DNA of 11,814 nt, taken from Alphaproteobacteria bacterium (GTDB lineage Bacteria; Pseudomonadota; Alphaproteobacteria; BNTO01). Positions within the stretch are counted from its first letter, which is position 1, and every line of letters starts with the position of its first letter. Below are positions 6,021 through 11,814 of the stretch, one piece after another. The notes under the pieces were generated by a model. That model saw only the letters and a program-made list of their open reading frames with translations, did no database searches and was not told the origin of the DNA. Where the stretch lies: positions 1 through 11,814 of the forward strand of contig BNTO01000008.1 in NCBI GenBank assembly GCA_025996655.1, written 5' to 3'. A program made the translations under genes and the position numbers.

Positions 6021-6503
6021 ATGCTCATGCTGAAAAAAAACAGAATACTTGACTACGACGCCGTTCTTCAAAAGGCGCTGCGGCAAGTCGTTCGTGATAT
6101 TTTAATGGATGTCGTTCATCAGGATTTGCCCGAACCCCACCATTTCTATATCACGTTTGTTACTGATCATCCGTGGGTCAAAATGCCGGAATATCTCCTG
6201 AAAGAATACCCTACGGAGATGACCATTGTCCTTCAGTATGATTTTTGGGATTTGGAAGTGGAACATGATCGTTTTTCGGTGACGTTGCTGTTTGACGATA
6301 TCAGTGAGCGCATTACAGTTCCTTTTATTGCGTTAATCAATTTTGTCGATCCTTCGGTCAAGTTTGGGTTGCAATTTGAGCCCATCTATGAAACGTCGGA
6401 AGAGGCTCGAACGCCAAACGAAACGGAGTCAGGCGACGGCCCCAAAAAGAAAGACACGGCACGCACGAATGTTGTTTCTCTCGATGATTTTCGCAAAAAA
6501 TAA
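6021..6503 (+). CDS. sspB: SspB, ClpXP adaptor (alphaproteobacterial type)
   Basis: SspB tethers ssrA-tagged and other substrates to the ClpXP protease. The 160-aa protein (or 158 from ATG 6027) begins DYDAVLQKALRQVVRDIL, followed by HHFYITFVTDHPWVKMP (40-56), YPTEMTIVLQYDFWDLEV (63-80), the RITVPFIALINFVDPSVKFGLQF core (97-119), a loose acidic linker (121-150), and a C-terminal VVSLDDFRKK that matches the conserved ClpX-docking tail of alphaproteobacterial SspB. The frame is open back to 5931, but those 30 residues lie over the lgt relic and have no family likeness. ATG 6021 has only a weak purine tract (AAAGAG at 6011-6016). Stop TAA lies 12 bases before pgk, so the two are very likely cotranscribed. 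Together with smpB, also in the window, it serves the trans-translation quality-control route. Confidence 0.94.
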   Translation: MLMLKKNRILDYDAVLQKALRQVVRDILMDVVHQDLPEPHHFYITFVTDHPWVKMPEYLLKEYPTEMTIVLQYDFWDLEVEHDRFSVTLLFDDISERITVPFIALINFVDPSVKFGLQFEPIYETSEEARTPNETESGDGPKKKDTARTNVVSLDDFRKK

Positions 6504-6515
6504 TTCAAGGTTTTC

Positions 6516-7709
6516 ATGATTCAAACGCTTCGCTCTTTTCCGGTTGCCCATAAGACGGTTCTTGTTCGTGTCGATTTTAATGTTCCTGGGCAAGGTGGGC
6601 ACATCGAAGATGCTACGCGCATTGTGGCAGCACGCCCCACTCTTGATTTCTTGCGTCAAGAGGGCGCACGCGTCATTTTGATGTCTCATTTTAAGGATCC
6701 TAAAAAAGAAAATTTGGCGGATCCTAAAGTGCGCAAGAGCTTTTCCTTTGAACCTTTTCTTCCAGAGATTGCGCATTCTTTAGAGCGCAAAGTTTTTCTC
6801 TTCGATTTGTTTGAAGACAATCTCTCCGAAAAAATAAAGAGCGTTCCTCAAAGCGATCTCATTCTTCTTGATAACAGTCGTTTTTGGCCTGGAGAAAAGA
6901 CGTGCGATGATGCGTTGGCGCGCCGCTTAGCCGCGTTTGGGGATGTTTTTGTCAATGAGGCCTTTTCCTGTGCGCATCGCGATCACGCGTCCGTCACAGG
7001 CGTCGCGCGCCACTTGCCCACGCTCCCAGGCTTCCATTTTCAAACGGAAATTCAAGCGCTCAAAAAGGCCCTAGATGCACCACAGCGCCCTGTCGTCGCC
7101 ATTGTGGGGGGCGCTAAAGTTTCTTCAAAATTTCCCATTTTGGAAAATTTGCTTCCGAAAGTTGATTTCCTTCTTTTGGGGGGCGCCATGGTCCACACCT
7201 TTTTTGCGGCCCAAAGGCTTGCCATAGGTCAATCGCTTTACGAGCCCGAATTCGTGAAAGAAGCCCAGGCCCTCATGCAAAAATATACGACAAAAATTGT
7301 GTTACCTGTGGATGTCCGCGCCGCCAAAAGCTTGGACAACGCTGCGTCCGAATCTATCTTTGCGCTTGATAGCGCCCAGGGCTTTCCCCCCGACGTTGCC
7401 GCCTTCGACATTGGCCCCCAAACCGTGAAGGTTTTCGCTCCTTTTTTGAAAAAGGCGCACACCGTTATTTGGAATGGGACTCTGGGCGTGGCAGAGCATC
7501 CGTCTTTTGATCAGGGCTCGAAAGCTGTGGCGGCCCTTATTTGTCAAAATCCTGACGTTTTCAGTTTGGCCGGCGGGGGCGACACGTTGTCCGCCTTGAA
7601 GCAACTAGGTTTTGCGGAAAAATTCTCTCATGTTTGTACGGGCGGTGGGGCTTTCCTCGAGTTTTTGGCCCAAGGCTCCCTGCTTGCTGAAAAAACATTC
7701 TTGTCTTAG
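6516..7709 (+). CDS. pgk: Phosphoglycerate kinase
   Basis: The enzyme converts 1,3-bisphosphoglycerate and ADP to 3-phosphoglycerate and ATP in glycolysis. Its 397 aa are normal. Visible signatures are VRVDFNVP (17-24), TRIVAARPTLDFL (34-46), DNSRF (119-123), FVNEAFSCAHRDHAS (145-159), VAIVGGAKVSSKFPILENLL (194-213), GGAMVHTFFAA (222-232), VLPVD (262-266), DIGPQTV (298-304), VIWNGTLGVAE (317-327), AGGGDT (352-357) and TGGGAFLE (375-382). Two usually strict spots deviate. The phosphate-binding SHLGRP is SHFKDP (57-62), which replaces the Arg that follows Gly with Asp, and NGPLG has Thr for Pro. The hinge and nucleotide motifs are otherwise whole, so I expect an active enzyme. The SD CAAGG lies five bases before ATG, 12 bases after sspB. 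Confidence 0.96.
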   Translation: MIQTLRSFPVAHKTVLVRVDFNVPGQGGHIEDATRIVAARPTLDFLRQEGARVILMSHFKDPKKENLADPKVRKSFSFEPFLPEIAHSLERKVFLFDLFEDNLSEKIKSVPQSDLILLDNSRFWPGEKTCDDALARRLAAFGDVFVNEAFSCAHRDHASVTGVARHLPTLPGFHFQTEIQALKKALDAPQRPVVAIVGGAKVSSKFPILENLLPKVDFLLLGGAMVHTFFAAQRLAIGQSLYEPEFVKEAQALMQKYTTKIVLPVDVRAAKSLDNAASESIFALDSAQGFPPDVAAFDIGPQTVKVFAPFLKKAHTVIWNGTLGVAEHPSFDQGSKAVAALICQNPDVFSLAGGGDTLSALKQLGFAEKFSHVCTGGGAFLEFLAQGSLLAEKTFLS

Positions 7710-7756
7710 ACTTTTTTCAAGAATTGCCAAAAAAAGAATCCCAAAAAAGGACACAA

Positions 7757-9031
7757 ATGCGTTTTTCTCAATACTTCCTCCCAACGCTTCGGGAGGTCCC
7801 CGCCGAAGCCCAAGTCGTTTCGCATCAGCTCATGTTACGCGCCGGAATGATTCATCAAACATGCAGCGGGATTTACTCGTGGCTGCCGCTAGGGTTCCGC
7901 GTTCTTTCGAAAATTGAAAAAATTATTGCTGAAGAGCAAGACCGCATTGGCTGCCACCGCGTTTTGATGCCAACGCTGCAACCTGCGAAATTATGGCAGG
8001 AAAGCGGGCGCTACGAAGATTATGGCAAGGAAATGCTGCGCCTTAAAGATCGGCATGATCGCGACATGCTTTATGGCCCAACACACGAGGAAGTTTGCAC
8101 AGATATTGCGCGGCATTTTATTAAAAGTTATAAACAATTGCCGACAATTTTGTATCAAATCAGCTGGAAATTCCGCGACGAAATCCGTCCTCGTTTTGGC
8201 GTGATGCGCGGGCGAGAATTTTTGATGAAAGACGGCTATTCCTTCAACTGCGACAGAGACGGCGCCGTCCAGGCCTACAAAAAAATTGTTCTGTCTTATT
8301 TAAGGACCTTTGAACGCCTTGGCGTGCGGGCCGTCCCCGTGCGCGCCGACTCGGGCGCCATCGGCGGTGACCTCAGCCACGAATTTCACATTATGGCCGA
8401 AACAGGTGAAAGTGAGGTGTTCTATGACCAAAGTTACGATGCCCTGGATTTAAACAACGCTTCCTTCGACGACATCAGCACTCTTTACACAGCCGCAGAC
8501 GAAAAACACGACCCCAACCATTGCCCCATTCCGCTCGAGCGCGTGCGCTGCGCGCGTGGCATTGAGGTGGGTCACGTTTTTTATTTTGGGCAAAAATATT
8601 CGAAATCCATGGGCCTGTCGGTGATGGGCAAGGACGGACAACCCTTTTTTCCCGAAATGGGCTCTTATGGCATTGGCGTGTCACGTTTGGTCGCCGCGCT
8701 GATTGAGGCACATCATGACAAAGACGGAATTCTGTGGCCGGAAGCCGTGGCGCCCTTTCAGGTTGGGATTGTTCTCATAAAAGACAACCCAAAAATTCGC
8801 GAGAAGGCGGAGCAGCTTTATCAAAAGTTACAAGATGGGGGCATCGAAACGCTGTATGACGACCGCACCGAAAGCGCCGGGATTAAATTCTCCGATATGG
8901 ACCTTATTGGCCTACCGCATCAAATCCTTTTGGGGGAGAATGTCAACAAAGGCGTTTTCGAATGGAAGGACCGTCGCACCGGAGCGCGGCAAGAGTTAAG
9001 CTGGGACGCATTGTTAGAAAAATTGGGGTAG
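7757..9031 (+). CDS. proS: Prolyl-tRNA synthetase, short alphaproteobacterial type
   Basis: This class II synthetase charges tRNA-Pro. The 424 residues fit the short form found in alphaproteobacteria, which lacks the roughly 180-residue editing insertion between motifs 2 and 3. Seen here are SQYFLPTLREVPAEAQVVSH (4-23), AGMIHQTCSGIYSWLPLGFRVL (29-50), YGPTHEE (106-112), motif 2 within YQISWKFRDE and RPRFGVMRGREFLMKDGYSF (133-163), GGDLSHEFHI (203-212), IEVGHVFYFGQKYS (269-282), motif 3 GSYGIGVSRLVAALIE (302-317), and the anticodon-binding domain from about 335 (VAPFQVGIVL ... YDDR ... DLIGLPHQILLG). The frame reaches back to a TTG at 7724, but ATG 7757 has AAAGG six bases upstream and matches the family start. 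Proofreading of Ala-tRNA-Pro would need a separate factor. It is 47 bases from pgk and probably the last gene of that operon. Confidence 0.96.
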   Translation: MRFSQYFLPTLREVPAEAQVVSHQLMLRAGMIHQTCSGIYSWLPLGFRVLSKIEKIIAEEQDRIGCHRVLMPTLQPAKLWQESGRYEDYGKEMLRLKDRHDRDMLYGPTHEEVCTDIARHFIKSYKQLPTILYQISWKFRDEIRPRFGVMRGREFLMKDGYSFNCDRDGAVQAYKKIVLSYLRTFERLGVRAVPVRADSGAIGGDLSHEFHIMAETGESEVFYDQSYDALDLNNASFDDISTLYTAADEKHDPNHCPIPLERVRCARGIEVGHVFYFGQKYSKSMGLSVMGKDGQPFFPEMGSYGIGVSRLVAALIEAHHDKDGILWPEAVAPFQVGIVLIKDNPKIREKAEQLYQKLQDGGIETLYDDRTESAGIKFSDMDLIGLPHQILLGENVNKGVFEWKDRRTGARQELSWDALLEKLG

Positions 9032-9259
9032 ACGTGCCGAAGGACAGGGGCGGAAGGAAACGGCTAACAAACCGTGACGGTTCGAAAACTGGGGGTCGAT
9101 GCACAGCAAACGGTGCCAGTGGAGGATTTGCAGAGTGGCTTGTAGAGGAGGGGCGATTGCCGTAGGACGTGGAGGCAGGAAACGGATTTTTAGAGAGGCC
9201 AGCTCGTCGCCCCCCCTGAACATTTCTTAAAAAATCATGAACGGAGAGTAAAAAAAGTG

Positions 9260-9289
9260 TTGCACTTTTGATGATTTTTGGGGTATAAA
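9260..9289 (+). promoter_or_regulatory. Sigma70-type promoter upstream of the orphan locus
   Basis: TTGCAC (9260-9265) and TATAAA (9284-9289) are 18 bases apart and about 30 bases before ATG 9321. This separates the orphan genes from the proS operon. The 228 bases between proS and this promoter show only small hairpins (for example AACCG-TGA-CGGTT at 9070-9082) and no gene. Confidence 0.5.
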
Positions 9290-9320
9290 TAAACGATTGA
9301 TTTTTTAACTTGGTTTTTTT

Positions 9321-9515
9321 ATGCGCCACAAATCTTTACTTCCCCTGATTCCCTTTTATTGTTTAGGAATGCTTACGGGTCCAACTGGAATGGGTTCTGA
9401 GAAAAGCCGTCCGACTCAAAACGAAGTGGAAAATCCTTCTGAATTTGACATAGGGCAACTCGAGAAGATTCTTGTCTCAAGTGTAACCGCTTGGCGAGGT
9501 CGGAGAAATTTTTAA
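9321..9515 (+). CDS. Short ORF with signal peptide; unknown, possibly the frameshifted start of a longer protein
   Basis: This 64-codon ORF starts MRHKSLLPLIPFYCLGMLTG, a basic then hydrophobic signal-like segment, and continues with a polar acidic stretch to about residue 54 (EKILVSS). The last residues, TAWRGRRNF, look unlike coding sequence. The +1 frame is open from 9487 to TAG 9616-9618 and reads more naturally there (GEVGEIFNASEGARIGNAIW). One inserted base around 9485-9510 would therefore explain the early stop, giving a protein of about 98 aa. The next ORF (TTG 9627) is back in the first frame. No convincing Shine-Dalgarno precedes the ATG, although a good promoter lies upstream. It could be a small exported protein, a broken gene, or the N-terminal part of one long gene with two indels. 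I recognise no family. Confidence 0.45.
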   Translation: MRHKSLLPLIPFYCLGMLTGPTGMGSEKSRPTQNEVENPSEFDIGQLEKILVSSVTAWRGRRNF

Positions 9516-9626
9516 TGCCAGCGAAGGGGCCAGAATAGGCAACGCCATCTGGGTCACTAGCCTCAGAAGCCATATACTCGCTACTACTGGACGGAGAGTC
9601 ACCACAGAAAAGAACTAGGAGATACA

Positions 9627-10778
9627 TTGGCGGTCATCAACGAATCAAAAGGTCATCTCAACACTTTGTTAGCCCGGGTAAAGGAGCGGAAAATGGAAGA
9701 GAGGGTCTTGAAGGTAGTATGCCGACGAGCGGAAAAACTCGAACGATATGCAGCAAGACTCTTGGAAAACGCCCTCGGCGAAGTCATCCTATTGAACTCG
9801 ACAGCCCCCGAAACGGCCGAGCACAAAGCGAGAAAAGAACAGCTCGACGGCATGAATAAAAAAAATCTGGGGAAACCTATAGCCAAAAACGAATTACCCA
9901 TCACCAGCGAAGGAGCCTATGAAGTCGTGAACGGATTGTTGGGATTGAAACGCGACATCGTGATAAGGCTACTAAGGCTATACTCTATCGCACGTGACAT
10001 AGACAAAAACCGGATATTGATTGCACTATGTCAGATCACCTGGTCATGGAAAAATCATCTTTATTTTAAAAACACGCGAAAACAATACGCCGGAAGGACA
10101 AATCTCCTGATCCTAGAGAGAATAATGCGCGACGAACTGCGCGCCCACTGGCTCTCTCCGTTAGGGAAAGAATTGCAAATGGTAATAGTAATGAGCAAAA
10201 ATAAGGAAAAAGCACTCCAAACACTGGCGGACGACACACCAAAAATTATACGCACCTTCACAACAGTCGTCAGGATGATGCACTACGAACAAGACGACAG
10301 AGACGCGCACGGAGTATTTGAAAACGAAGTATTGGAACAAAAAAAAATAAGGTCGGTAAGCCACTACACGCGGGACCACGGCTTTACTTTTATAGTGTGC
10401 GACGTCTTGGAGGCTTGCTACAATAGATCAGAATCGGAAGCACTAGACCAGTACGAGTGGGTACTTAAAGGGGAAGAGTATCGCGGGATGCGGATTTGGG
10501 GAGCACTACTAGATCGCTTGCTATGGGCCATGCCCGCAGAAGAAATTGAAACTCTTTTGCTTCTAACTCTTGATTGGAAGAAACTTTTCCGAAAGAACTT
10601 CCCGATAATATCCTTCGTTAAGACTTGTTGGCCGATTTTGAAGAAAAAGAAACCTACTGGGATAGAAAAGGGACTGCTAGGCAAAAAGGTTGCGGAGGAC
10701 ATAGAGAGGGTGGTCGAAGGCCATGAGTATTTGGATTCAAGAGCGTGGGGGACGAGTCCAAGCGATTACGGATTTTAA
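9627..10778 (+). CDS. Orphan, mainly alpha-helical protein of 383 aa; function unknown
   Basis: No known domain or catalytic motif is recognisable. The start is TTG, chosen because AGGAG (9617-9621) lies exactly five bases upstream. The frame has no ATG before it back to a TAG at 9558. The protein is basic and helix-rich, with a charged N-terminal segment (7-50, heptad-like ARVKERKMEERVLKVVCRRA), a Pro-poor middle with several Trp (139-176), and a leucine-rich C-terminal third (LLDRLLWAMPAEEIETLLLL, 294-313). There is no signal peptide of its own. If fused in frame to the ORF at 9321 it would gain one. Arginine is written with AGA, AGG and CGA and isoleucine often with ATA, unlike the CGC/CGT-rich genes on both sides, which suggests foreign origin or weak expression. 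It is convergent with the hemY-like gene. Length and an intact 383-codon frame argue that it is real. Confidence 0.65.
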   Translation: MAVINESKGHLNTLLARVKERKMEERVLKVVCRRAEKLERYAARLLENALGEVILLNSTAPETAEHKARKEQLDGMNKKNLGKPIAKNELPITSEGAYEVVNGLLGLKRDIVIRLLRLYSIARDIDKNRILIALCQITWSWKNHLYFKNTRKQYAGRTNLLILERIMRDELRAHWLSPLGKELQMVIVMSKNKEKALQTLADDTPKIIRTFTTVVRMMHYEQDDRDAHGVFENEVLEQKKIRSVSHYTRDHGFTFIVCDVLEACYNRSESEALDQYEWVLKGEEYRGMRIWGALLDRLLWAMPAEEIETLLLLTLDWKKLFRKNFPIISFVKTCWPILKKKKPTGIEKGLLGKKVAEDIERVVEGHEYLDSRAWGTSPSDYGF

Positions 10779-10848
10779 TGGAACAATGCACGGCGAATGA
10801 AACAGGGAAGGAAATTCCTTTCCACCAAAGTCCGCGAGCATCTGTTGC

Positions 10849-10877
10849 AAAAAAGCCCTTAAAGCTTAGGGATTTTT
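10849..10877. terminator. Probable bidirectional terminator between convergent genes
   Basis: A short hairpin CCCT (10856-10859) / AGGG (10868-10871) is flanked by six A on the left and five T on the right, so either strand ends in a U tract. It sits 70 bases after the 383-aa gene and about 110 bases after the hemY-like gene. The rest of the 211-base gap contains only a small AAGGAA/TTCCTT inverted repeat near 10808-10820. Confidence 0.4.
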
Positions 10878-10989
10878 ATCATACGTGAAAATCAACCGGA
10901 ATCTTCTGTGGATTGGGATAGCTGTTTTGTAGCCGATTGGGCGAGAATTAAAAAGTCCTGACCAAGGGCAAAGGGTTAAAGAAAATGTT

Positions 10990-11814
10990 TTAAACGTGTT
11001 CGGAACTTGTCTTTTTCTGATAGTCGTCTTCGCCCTGGGCGCAAACGGCAAAAACGAAACTTCTTAGGCGGCCGCAGCGCGCGCAGTAAGCTTTCCAAGC
11101 CAACGTGGAGGCGTGGCAATGCGTACAGGAATAAATATCGCGATAGAGAGAGGCCTCTTCTGTTTTTTCATGGGGGTCGCCTTTTGAACTTAAAATTTCG
11201 CGTTCCAACGTGGCAACGCGTGGGCTTATAAGAGGCGCAAAGTGTTGATGGAGCTCGCGTAAAAGGTGCAATGCATCCCCCCATAACCCCGCCGAAAAAG
11301 CCGCATGCGCAAGAATGTAAAGGGCCTCTGGATTCTTTTTTTGCTTTTCCAACGCATGCGCTATTTTTTTGTAAAGTTCTAGACGGCTAAAGTTGGAGCT
11401 GACTGCATAAAGGGCCCTTAAAACGGCCAGGTTGGGAGCGATCTGCAAAAGCGCGCAAAGTTTTTTCACCGCGGTAAGCTCCGGCTCTCTTGAAATAATA
11501 AAACACGCCGCTTCCACATTTTTCGCATCAAGCGCGTAGGCGTTTTCATAGCACTTCAAAATTTCGGAAGGCGACGCGTCCTTTTTCTTTAAAAGAGACG
11601 CTTGCGCACTCCATAAGAGGGAAATTTGGGAAGGCTGAAGGTGGGTGCGCATCGGCGCGTCAAAATCTTCCAAAAGGCGCGTGTTTCCTCCATCAAGGGT
11701 GCCCATAAACGCCAAAAAAAGGCGTTCGTGCAAAAGAGGATTTTTAAGTTTTTGGCGCACAGCTTCGGTTTGCGCCGCTAAAATTTCATGAACTTCTTCT
11801 TCAAAATTATGTGC
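10990..11814 (-). CDS. hemY: HemY-like TPR protein with C-terminal zinc ribbon (5' end outside window)
   Basis: The frame runs open off the right edge, and the visible 274 residues are the C-terminal part. A GTG at 11760 could serve as a start but nothing supports it. Helix-turn-helix repeats of TPR type fill most of it (for example CYENAYALDAKNVEAACFI, LEKQKKNPEALYILAHAAF then SAGLWGDALHLLREL). The end carries two Cys pairs, SCTHC and YCARC, ten residues apart with a Trp between (11074-11127), a rubredoxin-like zinc ribbon. Alphaproteobacterial HemY proteins, inner-membrane anchored and linked to late haem synthesis, have this order: SAGLWG-type repeat, linker, then W-x-C-x-x-C...C-x-x-C. 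LapB/YciM shares TPRs plus ribbon and is the main alternative. The membrane-anchored N-terminus is off the window. The tail beyond the ribbon (about 27 residues, one more Cys) lacks the terminal W motif I would expect. Confidence 0.68.
   Translation of the reverse strand, partial: AHNFEEEVHEILAAQTEAVRQKLKNPLLHERLFLAFMGTLDGGNTRLLEDFDAPMRTHLQPSQISLLWSAQASLLKKKDASPSEILKCYENAYALDAKNVEAACFIISREPELTAVKKLCALLQIAPNLAVLRALYAVSSNFSRLELYKKIAHALEKQKKNPEALYILAHAAFSAGLWGDALHLLRELHQHFAPLISPRVATLEREILSSKGDPHEKTEEASLYRDIYSCTHCHASTLAWKAYCARCGRLRSFVFAVCAQGEDDYQKKTSSEHV

Noticed and set aside
9032..9259. Possible structured RNA (tmRNA, RNase P RNA or riboswitch) after proS
   Set aside because: I found only small isolated hairpins and none of the conserved tmRNA or RNase P core sequences, and no gene on either strand that I can support.
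8943..9329. 128-codon minus-strand ORF across the proS end and the following gap
   Set aside because: It overlaps the conserved 3' end of proS and the promoter of the next locus, and its composition (Ser/Pro/Arg runs) is that of a shadow of GC-rich coding and purine-rich spacer.
1..11814. Mobile elements, CRISPR arrays, phage or defence genes
   Set aside because: No transposase or recombinase motifs, no terminal inverted repeats with target duplications and no regularly spaced direct repeats were seen. The only real duplications are the protein module at 1320-2087 and the shared signal-peptide codons.

Overview
The window looks like a chromosomal segment of an alphaproteobacterium. The evidence is an SspB of the alphaproteobacterial type with its C-terminal VVSLDDFRKK tail, a short prolyl-tRNA synthetase that lacks the inserted editing domain, a phosphoglycerate kinase with the SCAHR-x-HAS signature, and a HemY-like TPR protein with a terminal CxxC...CxxC ribbon. 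A decaying lgt-like relic and several orphan secreted coiled-coil or helical proteins among housekeeping genes suggest a host-associated lineage such as Holosporales, but that is inference.

Layout: (1) 2-1230, plus strand: the 3' two-fifths or so of cysS (cut by the window edge), then smpB. (2) 1308-3989, minus strand: two orphan exported proteins. One (344 aa) carries two copies of a 93-residue coiled-coil module. The other (375 aa) has a long coiled coil and a C-terminal globular domain. Their signal peptides are nearly the same at DNA level. A 519-base gap between them holds a strong minus-strand intrinsic terminator and possibly a small RNA. (3) 4258-5653, plus strand: tRNA-Arg(ACG) followed at 47 bases by rho, closed by a hairpin terminator. 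(4) 5684-about 5945, minus strand: a remnant of the C-terminal end of lgt. (5) 6021-9031, plus strand: the compact series sspB-pgk-proS (gaps of 12 and 47 bases). (6) 9260-10778, plus strand: an orphan locus with its own sigma70-like promoter, a short signal-peptide ORF and a 383-aa helical protein that starts at TTG. Its arginine codons (AGA, AGG, CGA) differ from the CGC/CGT of its neighbours. (7) 10990-11814, minus strand: the 3' part of a hemY-like gene, convergent with the orphan gene and sharing a probable bidirectional terminator.

The housekeeping genes serve translation (cysS, proS, tRNA-Arg), ribosome rescue and tagged-protein degradation (smpB and the ClpXP adaptor sspB act at successive steps of trans-translation), transcription termination (rho) and glycolysis (pgk). 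No insertion sequence, CRISPR array, phage gene or defence system is recognisable. The least explained parts are the paired coiled-coil proteins at 1308-3989 and the orphan locus at 9321-10778.
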